Positions 16,229-25,542 are shown, counted from the first letter of the stretch. The stretch is 64,000 nt of DNA from DATMER01 sp031390755 (GCA_031390755.1 JANMTS010000094.1:1-64000); one strand, 5' to 3'. Notes: generated by a model from the letters alone, not told the origin. A program made the numbers and translations.

Positions 16229-16530
16229 CCTTCGCGGCCGGCTACGAAGGTTATCCCGCCGCCGAGAAGGTTCTCGGCCGCGGGATAACCTTATCCGGAG
16301 CGGGGAAAGCTTATCTGCCGCGGGAGAACCTTATCCGGCGGCCGGGAAGGTTCTCCGCCGTGGGAGAACCTTGTTTGCGGCGGGATAACGTTATCCGTCG
16401 CGGGATAACCTTATCGACAGCGGGAGAAGCTTATCGACAGCGGGAGAAGGTTATCCCGCGGCCGAGAACCTTCTCCCGCGACCGGGAAAGGTTCTTTGCG
16501 GCGGGAGAAGGTTCGTAGAGACAGGGAAAA
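16229..16530. repeat. Degenerate 20-bp tandem array with palindromic core
   Basis: About fourteen units of roughly 20 bases follow the pattern GAGAACCTTATCCGNNGCGG. The core varies among AACCTTATC, AACGTTATC, AAGCTTATC and AAGGTTCTC. Many cores are palindromic (GATAACGTTATC), and successive units read in either orientation. Unit length is nearly constant with occasional 18 or 22-base units. There are no unique spacers, so it is not a CRISPR. It fills the whole gap between chrA and the lytic transglycosylase stop. A protein-binding array, a structured-RNA region or an expanding satellite are all possible. Confidence 0.75.
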
Positions 16531-16545
16531 CCGGTGGGAAGGCCC

Positions 16546-18882
16546 TCAGCCCGGCGGCGGATAGAGCTGGCGGTAGCTGTCCGACAGCACCAGGATCCGC
16601 TTCACGTAGATCTTCGACTCCTCGATGTTCAGGCCTTCGAGGAAGCTGTCGATCTCGCGGCTCCCGGCTTCCTTCCACAGCCGCTTGATCCGGTACGGAC
16701 CGCCGTTGTAGCCGGCCAGGGACAGCTCGACGTTGTGGTCGAACATCTCCAGCACCTGGCTCAGGTAGGTCGTGCCGAGGCGGACGTTGAAGTTGGGGTC
16801 GGAGAGCCTCTCGTGGGTGTACGGCAGACCGGCCTTGCCCGCCAGCTCGCGCGCCGTGGCCGGCATGAGCTGCATCAGGCCGCGCGCCCCCGCCCAGCTC
16901 TGGGCCTGGGTGTCGAAGGCGCTCTCCTGGCGGATGACGCCGAAGACCAGGTGGAGCGGGATCTGGTTGCGCAAGGCCCAGGTGCGGATGGTCTCCTGGT
17001 ACTCGATGGGGTAGTAGAGGCGCCGCGCCTCCTCCGGCAGGGTGGCCTGGTAGGACGTGCCCAGGGCCGGGAAGGCCTTGCGGATGGTCAGCACGCTCTT
17101 GCGGCGGTCGCCCTGGCGGGCCTCGATCAGGGCTTCGAGGGCGCGGACCGCGCGCTCGTCCGCCGGGCCGACGGCGCTCTGGACCGCGCTCATCTCGGCC
17201 AGGGCCAGCCCTTCGAGGCCCAGATCGGTGAGCAGTCGCGCCCTCTGGAGGGAGGGGGCCTCGGGCCAGGGCTCGACGCCCCGCTCGTCGACCGCGGGCG
17301 CCTGGCCGCGCAGCCGGGTGAGGGCGTTCTTGCGGTAGAAGTCGTTGGTGTCCGCCGAGGCGACCTCGCGGTAGATCTGCTGGGCCCGCTCGGTCTCGCC
17401 GAGGCGATCGAAGGCGCGGGCGGTCCAGTAGCGTCCGCGGCGGCCGTTGCTGTCCTCGGGATAGAGGGCGTACAGCTCGGTCCAGTAGCCGACGGCGCCC
17501 GAGGCGTTCTCCCGGCCGTACTCGCGCCAGCCGCGCAGCCAGAGATGCTCGGCGCCGGTGGTGTCTTTCGGCGAGATCTTGCGGAGCTGGCGCAGCACCT
17601 CGATCGACTCTTCGAAGCGGTCGTTGTCCGCGAGATCCTTGTACAGCTCGCGCAGGGCCTTCACGGCCAGCCCGGGATTGCCGGCGGTACCGACGGTGCC
17701 GCCCGCACCGGCGGTGCCGACAGGGGTGAACCCGACCTTGCGCAGGTGGAGGTGGGAGGCCTCCCGGTACCGCATCCGCTCGGCGGTGGGGGTCGTCCGG
17801 CCGCGCCGCGCCGTCGCCGCCTCGGAGGCGGCCTGGGAGCGCGCCCACTCCAGGGCGACGATCTCCTGGGGATTTGCAGCGGATCGGCTGCCCAGGACGA
17901 GAAGCGCTTCGTCGCCGCGCTGGAGCCGAGTCAGGGTGTCGGCCTTGAGCAGCGTCCATTCCAGATCCCGGCTGCGCAGGTCGACGGAGTCCAGGGTCTC
18001 CAGGGCGCTCGCCGTCAGCTTGAGGTCGAGCAGGGAACGGGCGCGCAGCTTGAGCTGCTGGGGCGACAGGATGTCGGCCCAGGCGAGAACGCCGGAGGGC
18101 TGGCGGAAGATCTCGGCCACGGCCAGCTCGGAGGCCCGGGCCGGCGCGGCGGACAGCAGCCGGCGGGCCGCTTCGCGGCGGATGCCTTCGTCCCCGAGGC
18201 GGGTGCCGATCTCCCAGGCGAGCGATTCCAGGCTGGCGGATTCGGCGGCGGCGATCGTCTCGGTGCGGGCGCGGCCGATGAGCTCGAGGGCGCGCGGGGC
18301 GTCCTGCTGCTCCCAGGCGAGCCGGGCCGCGGCGGCGAAGGCCTTCGACCGCAGCGGCGAGTCCTGATAGTCGCCGAGCAGCCGGGCGAGCGACGCCTGG
18401 GCCAGGAGCACGTGGTTCCGGGTGCGCGCGACGTCGCCGAGGGCGTACAGCCGCCAGTCTTCCAAGGGACCGCCCGGGTCCTGCGCCGCGAACAGGCGTT
18501 CCTCGGCCAGCCCCGGCTGCTTGCAGGAGTAGGCGTGGAAGCCGCCGACCAGACGCGCAAACTCGGCCTCGGCACCGTCCCCCGACGTAAGAGGCGAGAG
18601 CGTGCGGGCCGCTCCGGCGCAGTCGCCCTTCCGCACGGCCGCGGCGGCGTCCGCGTAGAGGAGCGCGGTGCGGTCGGCCCGGCTGCCCAGGGGGAGCCCG
18701 GGATTCGGCCGGATCGGAGACGACGCGGAAGCGCCCAGGAGGAGAGGAACGAGAAGGACGAGGACGGGGGCTGCGAACGACCAGCGCGCGCGGATGTACT
18801 GGGATCGGGCCCCGGCGCAATGCGCCTGACCGGATCGATCGGCCCCCACGGAGGACTGCGGCGGACGGCTCAAGCTGCTCAA
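16546..18882 (-). CDS. Soluble-type lytic murein transglycosylase
   Basis: The 778-residue protein has an N-terminal hydrophobic segment (about residues 35-53), a long helical superhelix with TPR-like repeats, and a C-terminal SLT domain. The catalytic glutamate is E653 in VIRQESAFD, followed by GARGLMQLMPATA and LAGYNGGPYRIKRLW. It cleaves glycan strands of peptidoglycan in the periplasm with 1,6-anhydro ring formation. Near residue 390 there is a low-complexity insert (GTAGAGGTVGTAGNPG) made of 9-base DNA repeats, similar to inserts in several neighbours. The exact start is uncertain because the first 34 residues precede the signal anchor. Confidence 0.9.
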   Translation of the reverse strand: MSSLSRPPQSSVGADRSGQAHCAGARSQYIRARWSFAAPVLVLLVPLLLGASASSPIRPNPGLPLGSRADRTALLYADAAAAVRKGDCAGAARTLSPLTSGDGAEAEFARLVGGFHAYSCKQPGLAEERLFAAQDPGGPLEDWRLYALGDVARTRNHVLLAQASLARLLGDYQDSPLRSKAFAAAARLAWEQQDAPRALELIGRARTETIAAAESASLESLAWEIGTRLGDEGIRREAARRLLSAAPARASELAVAEIFRQPSGVLAWADILSPQQLKLRARSLLDLKLTASALETLDSVDLRSRDLEWTLLKADTLTRLQRGDEALLVLGSRSAANPQEIVALEWARSQAASEAATARRGRTTPTAERMRYREASHLHLRKVGFTPVGTAGAGGTVGTAGNPGLAVKALRELYKDLADNDRFEESIEVLRQLRKISPKDTTGAEHLWLRGWREYGRENASGAVGYWTELYALYPEDSNGRRGRYWTARAFDRLGETERAQQIYREVASADTNDFYRKNALTRLRGQAPAVDERGVEPWPEAPSLQRARLLTDLGLEGLALAEMSAVQSAVGPADERAVRALEALIEARQGDRRKSVLTIRKAFPALGTSYQATLPEEARRLYYPIEYQETIRTWALRNQIPLHLVFGVIRQESAFDTQAQSWAGARGLMQLMPATARELAGKAGLPYTHERLSDPNFNVRLGTTYLSQVLEMFDHNVELSLAGYNGGPYRIKRLWKEAGSREIDSFLEGLNIEESKIYVKRILVLSDSYRQLYPPPG

Positions 18883-18951
18883 CGTCTCAAACGACTCCTC
18901 AACGGGCGCCGGCCGAAGCCGGCGCCGGGTTGCTGCTCGGTTCGGGGCGGC

Positions 18952-20829
18952 TCAGATCCCGAGGGCCCGGGCGTCGCCCGAGGCCAGAATCCGAACCAGC
19001 TCCTGGTAAAAATAGTCGGTGGTCTTGAGGATGCGCTGCTCGACACGTTCCTCGTACATCTGCCGGGAACGGTCGATGTCTTCGCGCAGACGCTCGTAGA
19101 TGTCGCGCTTCCGTCGTCCCTCTTCCACCTGCTCTTCATTATAGAGCTTGATCTCGCTCACGAGCAGCCTGGCGAGCCGGCGGGCTTCCTCGTGCAGGGC
19201 CTCGTCGTTCGGCGCGACCGGAACGCGGGTGCTGGCGAAGGCCCAGCCCGGTCCCTGGAGATCGCTCGGGGGACGGACCTCGGGAGTGGCCGAGACGGCC
19301 GCCGACGCGGTGTCGTCCGCCGCTGCCGCCGTCGGGGACGCCGCGGGAGGCGGAGGAGGGACCGCGCGGATCGGCGGTGGCGGAGGGGTCGAGGGGCGTT
19401 CCACGACGGAAGCCGCGGTCGGCGTGTTCATGACCTCGCGGAGGTTGGGCCGCTGGAGGAGAACAGTGGCGTCGGGGCTGTCGGCCGCGATACTTGGAGC
19501 CGCAGCGGACGCCGTGGTCGGCGGATCGGTGATGCCGGCCGCCACGTGGAGGATGCGGAGGTCCACCTGCTGCGTCGGCGTGCCGGTGCCCTCGCCGTCG
19601 TTGGCCGCCGTGTCGGCGACCGCTTCGGGCTCGACGCCGTACGGCGAGGTCTCCTCGGACGAGGCCCAGGGGGCCGGTACTGCCGTCGCCGGAGCGGGCT
19701 CGGGGACGGCTTCGACCTCCTCGGGGATCGGAGCCGGCTCGTAGCTGTCCCATCCGCCGACCGTGACCGGCATGGGGCCGGTCCTCAGGGTCTCGGGGCC
19801 GGCCTCGGATTCCGCCGCGGGCGCGGACCAGACGGAGGTCTCGGACTCGGATTCGGGTTCCGCGATGGCCTCGGCTTCGATTTCCGGCACGGTCGGCTCG
19901 GCCGGCTCGGGCTCGGCGGTGATCTCGGGCTCCGGCGCGGTCGGCTCGGGCTCGGCGATCGGCTCGGGCTGCACCGCCGCCGGAGCCGGCTCCCCGGCGA
20001 ACTCGGCCAGGGTCGCCGTGGAGGCGCGCTCGCGGAACGAGAGCGACTCGATGGCCAGCGCCGCCGTGTAGGCGAGGATCTGGAGGGCTTCGGCGGCGAT
20101 CGGCTGGTCGTCGGTGCGGTCCGCGTAGACCGCCGCGGCCACTTGGTCGCGCAGGATCATCGGCACGAGCGCGCCCTGGTGGGCGAGCGGCGCTTCGATG
20201 CGGCTGCACAGCAGGGCGCAGTCGGAGGCCGACAGGTAGGCCGGGCCCTGGCCGGTGAAGACCTGGCGCCAGGCGCCTTCGGCGGGAATGCCCAGGCTGA
20301 CCTGCCGGAGCGCGGCATCGGCGTCGCCGAAGCCGGCGCCGTTCCACACCCGGACCTCGCTGCCGCGCAGCAGGAGAATGGCGGCGCGGGTGGCGAAGCG
20401 GTTGGACTCCTGGAGGAGCGCGTTGAGGATCTCGGCCTGCGAGCGGGCGCGGTCGATGGCGCTCAGGGCGGCACGCAGATCGGCAATGCCGGCGATGTCG
20501 GCGCCGGCCGGCGCCGGCGGAGCTGCCGCGGCTTCACGCCGGGCGTCTTCTCTCGCCTCCAGACGCGCCTCCAGACGGGCCTTCTCGCGCTCCTCGGCCC
20601 GGACGCGCTCCGTCATCTCGGCGACGGCGGCGCCCACGGCCGGTCCCAGGTCGTCCTGGGCCAGGAACGTTTCGGGAACCTCGGGCTTCAGGGTGGAGAG
20701 GCGCCCCAGGATCTCTTCGTTGCTGGTGCTCAGCCACTGCGAGACCTCCTGCCGCACCTGCTCCATGGCGTGCTCCATGGCGGAGCCGATCTCGCGATTG
20801 AGTTGCTGGACTTTTTCCGAAAGGGACAT
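18952..20829 (-). CDS. GAF-like, proline/alanine-rich coiled-coil protein
   Basis: The start at 20829 has a GAGG 7 bases before it and gives 625 residues. Residues 1-115 are helical with a coiled coil (MTERVRAEEREKARLEARLE). A GAF-like domain follows (about 130-290; RAAILLLRGSEVRVWNGAGF and YTAALAIESLSFRE). Then comes a long acidic, Pro/Glu/Ala-rich linker of about 270 residues. The C-terminus is a charged helical tail (EEQVEEGRRKRDIYERLRED). It has no catalytic domain. It may be a scaffold or a signal sensor; I cannot assign a process. Confidence 0.65.
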   Translation of the reverse strand: MSLSEKVQQLNREIGSAMEHAMEQVRQEVSQWLSTSNEEILGRLSTLKPEVPETFLAQDDLGPAVGAAVAEMTERVRAEEREKARLEARLEAREDARREAAAAPPAPAGADIAGIADLRAALSAIDRARSQAEILNALLQESNRFATRAAILLLRGSEVRVWNGAGFGDADAALRQVSLGIPAEGAWRQVFTGQGPAYLSASDCALLCSRIEAPLAHQGALVPMILRDQVAAAVYADRTDDQPIAAEALQILAYTAALAIESLSFRERASTATLAEFAGEPAPAAVQPEPIAEPEPTAPEPEITAEPEPAEPTVPEIEAEAIAEPESESETSVWSAPAAESEAGPETLRTGPMPVTVGGWDSYEPAPIPEEVEAVPEPAPATAVPAPWASSEETSPYGVEPEAVADTAANDGEGTGTPTQQVDLRILHVAAGITDPPTTASAAAPSIAADSPDATVLLQRPNLREVMNTPTAASVVERPSTPPPPPIRAVPPPPPAASPTAAAADDTASAAVSATPEVRPPSDLQGPGWAFASTRVPVAPNDEALHEEARRLARLLVSEIKLYNEEQVEEGRRKRDIYERLREDIDRSRQMYEERVEQRILKTTDYFYQELVRILASGDARALGI

Positions 20830-21007
20830 CTCAGATCCTCGGCTCTCCGCGGGCATTCCCGACAACGAACCTGCTTGAAGCAACCGATTATTCTGTACGC
20901 ACCCTCGCATGTCAAGGTTCGAATCCCTTTGAAAGAGAAGGGCTTAGGACGGCGTTCCCGGAGGGGGGCCGGCTGTGGTACGGTGCTCGCCGGCAAGGAG
21001 GCAGGCA

Positions 21008-21997
21008 ATGGCAGGGAGGCCCCGAGCTGGAAACACCGCGATCTACGGTCTTTTGTTGGGCTGTCTTGGGTTGGGGACGCTGGTCCTTCTCCCGGCCTGC
21101 CGCCAGTCCGGCCAGGAGGAAGGGCGGAGCGCCCGGTCCGGCGCGAGCAGCGCCAGCGAGGGTGAGTGGAAGTGGCTGCAGGCCACGAAGACGCGGCTCG
21201 ACGCCCAGCGCGCCCGCCTGGCTCAGCTCGAAGCGGGCACGCCCAAGCCCGCCAACCCTGCCGATCCCGCCACTCCCGCCGATCCTGCCAATCCTGCGGA
21301 CATCGCCCGTCTCCGCGACGGCGTCTCCCGCCTCTCCGTCGAGCTCAATCAACGCCTCGTCGCCTTCATCAACGACAACGCGACCGTGGCCGGTATTGCC
21401 GATGATGCCGGTGCCGCCGGGACTGACGGCAAGACCCCCGGCCCCCGGAGCCCTCTGAACGAGCTGGACGAGCGCCTCCGCGCGGCCATCCGGATGAAGA
21501 GCGGCGAGGACGCCCTCCTCGCCCGCGAGTTCATCGAGCAGGGCGGCGACTACCGCCGCGCCATCGAGATCTACGAAACCGCCCTGGCCACGGACCCGGA
21601 CAACGAAAGCCTGCGCAAGGAGCTGGAGGCCGCGAAGGCGCGCCGCTACATCAGTGCCGCCCGCTTCAAGCTCGTGCGCGAGGCGATGAAGGAGGACGAG
21701 GTCCGCCGCCTCCTTGGACCGCCAAATCGGCAGGACGTGCGCGAGTATCCGGAGCGCGGCGTCACCGCGTGGTTCTATCCGAAGGACGCGAGCGGCGCCG
21801 CCGCCGCCGTCTGGTTCCATTCGAAGGGCGCGAATCGCGAGGTCTATCTGCTCGACTTCGACGCGATCCGGCCGGCCGGCGATCCGGCCCCGGGGGCGAC
21901 GCCTCCCGCCCGGGGTACTCCCCTGGGTACTCCGGCACCCCCTGCCGCTCCGGCTCCGCCGCCGCCAACGCCGCCGACGACGCCGGTCGGCGCCTGA
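21008..21997 (+). CDS. Lipoprotein with TPR and BamE/SmpA-like domain
   Basis: The ATG at 21008 has AAGGAGG 6 bases upstream. The N-terminus carries a lipobox (TLVLLPAC, Cys at residue 31), so the 329-residue protein is anchored in a membrane. After a Pro/Ala repeat linker comes a helical region with a TPR (YRRAIEIYETALATDPDNES), then a block (VREAMKEDEVRRLLGPPNRQ and GVTAWFYPK) typical of the BamE/SmpA fold. The tail is Pro-rich. The linker NPADPATPADPANPAD is encoded by 9-base tandem repeats. It may take part in envelope assembly; the precise role is unknown. Confidence 0.7.
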   Translation: MAGRPRAGNTAIYGLLLGCLGLGTLVLLPACRQSGQEEGRSARSGASSASEGEWKWLQATKTRLDAQRARLAQLEAGTPKPANPADPATPADPANPADIARLRDGVSRLSVELNQRLVAFINDNATVAGIADDAGAAGTDGKTPGPRSPLNELDERLRAAIRMKSGEDALLAREFIEQGGDYRRAIEIYETALATDPDNESLRKELEAAKARRYISAARFKLVREAMKEDEVRRLLGPPNRQDVREYPERGVTAWFYPKDASGAAAAVWFHSKGANREVYLLDFDAIRPAGDPAPGATPPARGTPLGTPAPPAAPAPPPPTPPTTPVGA

Positions 21998-22129
21998 CGG
22001 GCCTGGCTGGGGGCCGGCGGGCTGCGCCCTGGCGCGAAGCTTGCTATCCTTATTCTCCGAATGAGACCCTCGGGAGAGCCGCGCGCCGCGAGTGTCCTGC
22101 CTGAGGGACGCCCAGGACAAATCACTGCC

Positions 22130-22807
22130 ATGAAATCTTTCCGTTCCCTGGCTCCTGCCGTTCTCGCCACCCTGATCCTGGCGTTTCCGGCCATGGCCGG
22201 CTCGGCCTAGCCGGTGAACGAGGAATTCCGCTACCGCTGGCAGCTCAAGAACTTCCTCGGCGCGATGGCCGGGCTGTTCCTGCCCAACCAGGGAGACGGC
22301 TCCCTCACGTTCCACCGGACGAACGGTCACCTGAAGAGCGAGCTGACGATCACGTCGGAGCAGAGCAAGGACGGGTTCTTCCGTTACGGCTCCGAGATCG
22401 AGGTCGCCACCCTGCGGCCGATCCGGGCCTGGAGCTCCTACTCCTGGCGCGGCGAGACCAAGTCGAAGAACGAGCCCGTGGACAAGTCCGGGGTTCTCGA
22501 CGTGGCGGCCGGCATCTATGCCATCCGCAGCGACCCCCCGGTCCGGTCCCGGCGGATGCAGATCTGGTCCGACGGCAAGATCTATCCCGTGGTGGTGATC
22601 CCCCTGGGGACCGAGACCCGCCGGCTCCGGTCGGGACGGGTGAAGGCCCGCCACTACTCGATCCGCGGTGTCGACGTGCCCGGCGAGCGCCGCTGGAAGG
22701 GGAAGCTGGACCTCTGGCTGACCTCCGACGGGAAGGCGACTCCCGTGGAGATCCTCATCTCCCGCAACCTGGCCGACGTCCACCTGGAGCTGGTCTCGCC
22801 GCCCTGA
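22130..22807 (+). pseudogene. DUF3108-type exported protein interrupted by an amber codon
   Basis: An ATG at 22130 begins a good signal peptide (MKSFRSLAPAVLATLILAFP, then AMAGSA). A TAG at 22208-22210 interrupts the same frame exactly after the expected cleavage site. The frame then continues without break to 22807 with a DUF3108-like domain (about 198 residues, FRYRWQLKNFLGAMAGLFL and KARHYSIRGVDVPGERRWKG). A change of one base (CAG to TAG) would explain it. Translation could restart at the GTG at 22214, but the product would lack its export signal. Possible readings are a pseudogene, a sequencing error or stop-codon readthrough. Confidence 0.7.
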
Positions 22808-22873
22808 AGCGCCCGCAGGCGCATCTGGACAGCCAGCGCGCATCCAGCCGACTCTTTTCGGTATCCTATCGGC

Positions 22874-24100
22874 ATGAATCTGCCGCGCGCGCTGCTGTCC
22901 TCCCTGATCTGTCTCCTCTCCGGGCTCTCCGGACTCTCCGGACTCTCCGGCTTGCCGGGGTCGGCCGCCGGCTGGACCTCGATCGACCCTCCGGCCGGTC
23001 CGGGCTCGATGGCGCCCAGCCTCACGCTCGCCGGCAAGGACCCTGTCCTCACCTGGCTGGAGCCTCTGGGTCCGGTCAAGGAGCCGACCGGCCACCGTCT
23101 TCTATTTTCCCGGTTCGCGGGCGGCCGCTGGTCGGCGCCCTCGGTGGTGGCGTCCGGTCGCGGCTTCTTCGCCAACTGGGCCGACTTTCCGGCCGCGGCC
23201 CAGGCTCCGGACGGCTCGCTGGTCGCCCACTGGCTGGCCAAGACCGGCGACGACACCTACGCCTACGGTATCTATATGGCCCGCTCCACGGACGGCGGCG
23301 CGACCTGGAAGCCGGCCGGCCTCCTCCACGACGACGGCGTCCCGGCCGAGCACGGGTTCGTGTCCTGGATTCCGGACGGTCCGAACGGCCTGCGCGCCGT
23401 CTGGCTGGACGGCCGCGAGACCGCGAAGGGGGGCGCCATGACGATGCGCACCGCCGTGCTGGAAGGCGGAATCCCGAAGAACACCGAGATCCTGGACGAC
23501 CGCGTCTGCGACTGCTGCCAGACCGACGCCGCCCAGGCCGCGGACGGCCCGGTGGTGGCCTACCGGGACCGCAGCGCGGACGAGGTCCGCGACATCTTCG
23601 TGCTGCGACGCACGGCGAAGGGCTGGAGCCGGCCGGTCCGCGTCGGCTCCGACAACTGGAAGATTCCCGGCTGCCCGGTGAACGGCCCGGCCATCGCGGC
23701 CCGGGGCAAGCTCGTCGCCGTCGCCTGGTTCACGGCAGCCCCGCCGAGCCCGCGCGTCCAGCTGGCGTTCTCGCAGGACGGCGGCGCCACCTTCGGCAAG
23801 CCGTTCCTGGTCGACGGCGGGAAGCCGCTCGGTCGCGTGGATCTGATCCTCGACGAAAAGGGCGACGCCCTGGTGAGCTGGCTCGCTCTGGACGGCCAGG
23901 GCGCGGCGGTGAGACTGCGCCGGATCGGCCCGGCGCAGAAGACCGGAGAGCTCAAGCCGGCCGAGACCGTCGCCATCACCAGCGCCGCCCGCTCCGGCGG
24001 CGTCCCCCGGCTGCTGGCCGGCGACGGCAATCTCTATGTGGCCTGGGTGGACGACTCGGAGGCGGGCCGGCGGGTGCGGGTCAGCCGCAATAATCGTTGA
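22874..24100 (+). CDS. Secreted sialidase-like (BNR) beta-propeller protein
   Basis: The 408-residue protein has a signal peptide expanded by a 9-base repeat (LSGLSGLSGLSGLPG). Asp-box motifs follow (YMARSTDGGATWKPAGLL near residue 140 and LAFSQDGGATFGKPFL near 300), typical of BNR/sialidase propellers. A Cys cluster (RVCDCCQTDAAQ, about residue 215) is unusual for true sialidases and could bind a metal or form disulphides. The catalytic Arg triad of sialidases is not evident, so a binding or structural propeller is more likely than a sialidase. Confidence 0.75.
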   Translation: MNLPRALLSSLICLLSGLSGLSGLSGLPGSAAGWTSIDPPAGPGSMAPSLTLAGKDPVLTWLEPLGPVKEPTGHRLLFSRFAGGRWSAPSVVASGRGFFANWADFPAAAQAPDGSLVAHWLAKTGDDTYAYGIYMARSTDGGATWKPAGLLHDDGVPAEHGFVSWIPDGPNGLRAVWLDGRETAKGGAMTMRTAVLEGGIPKNTEILDDRVCDCCQTDAAQAADGPVVAYRDRSADEVRDIFVLRRTAKGWSRPVRVGSDNWKIPGCPVNGPAIAARGKLVAVAWFTAAPPSPRVQLAFSQDGGATFGKPFLVDGGKPLGRVDLILDEKGDALVSWLALDGQGAAVRLRRIGPAQKTGELKPAETVAITSAARSGGVPRLLAGDGNLYVAWVDDSEAGRRVRVSRNNR

Positions 24101-24116
24101 CGGACCGGGCGGGGCT

Positions 24117-24143
24117 CCCTCTCCCCCGGCACGGGGGAGAGGG
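24117..24143. terminator. GC-rich hairpin between convergent genes
   Basis: CCCTCTCCCCC at 24117-24127 pairs perfectly with GGGGGAGAGGG at 24133-24143 around a 5-base loop. It sits between the convergent stops of the propeller gene and murI. The sequence belongs to a common class of dispersed C/T-rich hairpins; a close relative occurs at 48402-48428. Confidence 0.65.
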
Positions 24144-24164
24144 CCGGGGAGAGGGGGGATGGGA

Positions 24165-24959
24165 TCAAACGACTTCGACCCACTCCAGAGGTACGGTCGA
24201 GTCGCCTAGAATCCGCCCCGCCAGCCGGTGGAAGCTCTCGCCGGCATCGGTGACGCAGACGTGGTGCTCGGGCTGGCGGTCGATTCCTGAATGGGCCGCC
24301 TCGATCCCCTGCTCGGCCAGCCCTTGCGCCACCACCTCCGCCACGGCTTCGGCCGAGTCCACGAGGATCACGTCCGGCCCGGCCACCCGTGCGAGCACCG
24401 CCTTCAGCATCGGATAGTGGGTGCAGCCCAGGACCAGCGTGTCGATCCCGGCTTCCAGCAGCGGCTTCAGATATCGGCGCGCGACCTCTTCGGTGACCGG
24501 GTCGTCGTGCCAGCCCTCCTCGACCAGGGGGACGAGCAGCGGGCAGGCCTGGCTCAGGATCTCCAGCTCCGGCCGCAGCAGGCGGAGGGCCTTTGGGTAG
24601 GCGTCCGAGCGGACCGTCGCCTCGGTGGCGATCACTCCGACCCGGCCCCGGCTCACCGCGGCGGCCGCCCGGGCGCCGGGCTCGATCACCCCCCAGGTGG
24701 GGACGTGCGGGTCCAGGTTCGGCAGCGCCAGCGCCGAGGCCGTGTTGCAGGCCACCACCACCGCCTTGACCCCGCGCTCGGTGAGGAACTCGATGTTGCG
24801 GCGGGTGTAGCGGGTCACCGTGTCCGGGGACTTGCTGCCGTAGGGGAGGCGGGCCGTGTCGCCCAGATAGAGGATCGACTCCCGCGGCAGCCGGCGCCGC
24901 AGGGCGCTGACCACCGTCAGGCCGCCGACGCCCGAGTCGAAGACCCCGATGGCATCCAT
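24165..24959 (-). CDS. murI: Glutamate racemase
   Basis: The 264-residue protein has all the motifs of MurI: IGVFDSGVGGLTVV at the N-terminus, GDTARLPYGSKS, the two catalytic cysteines C71 (VVACNTAS) and C179 (LVLGCTHYP), and the acidic residues that assist them. It converts L-glutamate to D-glutamate for peptidoglycan precursors in the cytoplasm. It is the last gene of a leftward run with the GerMN and amidase genes, all linked to the cell wall. Confidence 0.97.
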   Translation of the reverse strand: MDAIGVFDSGVGGLTVVSALRRRLPRESILYLGDTARLPYGSKSPDTVTRYTRRNIEFLTERGVKAVVVACNTASALALPNLDPHVPTWGVIEPGARAAAAVSRGRVGVIATEATVRSDAYPKALRLLRPELEILSQACPLLVPLVEEGWHDDPVTEEVARRYLKPLLEAGIDTLVLGCTHYPMLKAVLARVAGPDVILVDSAEAVAEVVAQGLAEQGIEAAHSGIDRQPEHHVCVTDAGESFHRLAGRILGDSTVPLEWVEVV

Positions 24960-24975
24960 CGTCAGAGGGTTACCA

Positions 24976-25542
24976 TCAGCGAGCCACCAGGGAACGGTCG
25001 GGACGCAGCGGCCGGCTCAGGTCGACGTGGCCGGCGAAGGTGTCGCGCTGGAAGCCGTTCCAGAGCAGCACGACGCTCTGCGCTTCGGGCACGCTGAGGC
25101 AGACCGAGTCGACCAGGCTGAACACCCGCTGGATCTCCTCGGTGGAGCCCGACGAGGGCGGCTCCTCGTGGCCCTCCCAGACCAGGTCCAGGTAGAGGAC
25201 GCCGTCCGCGAGCAGCACCGAGCGCAGGACGACCCCCTCGGGGAAGGGCCGATAGAGCCCTTTCGCCTTGGGGCCGGCCAGCAGGGCCTGGACGATCTTG
25301 CGCGCCCGGTCGCGGGGGGACTCGGTCACCTGAAGCTCGCGGCGCTCGCCGGCGAGAGTGCCGCCGTCCGTCGGGAAGTAGAGGATGAACTGCATCGGCT
25401 GCCCGGGACCGGAGAGATCCTCTGGCGGCGCCTCGCTGGGACCGGGATCGCCTTCCTGTCCCGACAGCAGCCACCAGGAGAGGCCGCCGACCAGGAGCAC
25501 GAGCGCGATGCCGAGGACCACCCCTGCCGCGCGCCGGCTCAT
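24976..25542 (-). CDS. GerMN-domain membrane-anchored protein
   Basis: The 188-residue protein has an N-terminal transmembrane segment (AAGVVLGIALVLLVGGLSWW) and a GerMN (sporulation/germination-like) domain from about residue 50 (FILYFPTDGGTLAGERRE, then RKIVQALLAGPKAKGLY and GVLYLDLVWEG). GerMN domains often accompany cell-wall amidases and have a structural or binding role in the envelope. It overlaps the end of the upstream amidase gene by four bases (ATGA), so the two are translated together. Confidence 0.85.
   Translation of the reverse strand: MSRRAAGVVLGIALVLLVGGLSWWLLSGQEGDPGPSEAPPEDLSGPGQPMQFILYFPTDGGTLAGERRELQVTESPRDRARKIVQALLAGPKAKGLYRPFPEGVVLRSVLLADGVLYLDLVWEGHEEPPSSGSTEEIQRVFSLVDSVCLSVPEAQSVVLLWNGFQRDTFAGHVDLSRPLRPDRSLVAR

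Noticed and set aside
16229..16530. The 20-bp array as a CRISPR
   Set aside because: Units are contiguous without spacers, vary in sequence and orientation, and no cas genes are nearby.
16534..21165. A 1543-codon open frame on the plus strand
   Set aside because: It runs antisense to the transglycosylase and GAF-protein genes, which have clear domains; high GC gives long antisense frames, and its translation is low-complexity with no motif.
20912..23095. A 727-codon minus-strand frame
   Set aside because: It covers the lipoprotein and DUF3108 genes in antisense and has biased composition; the sense genes carry signal peptides and known folds.
22874..24100. The propeller protein as a true sialidase
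   Set aside because: Asp-boxes are present, but the Arg triad and the Tyr/Glu nucleophile pair could not be located.
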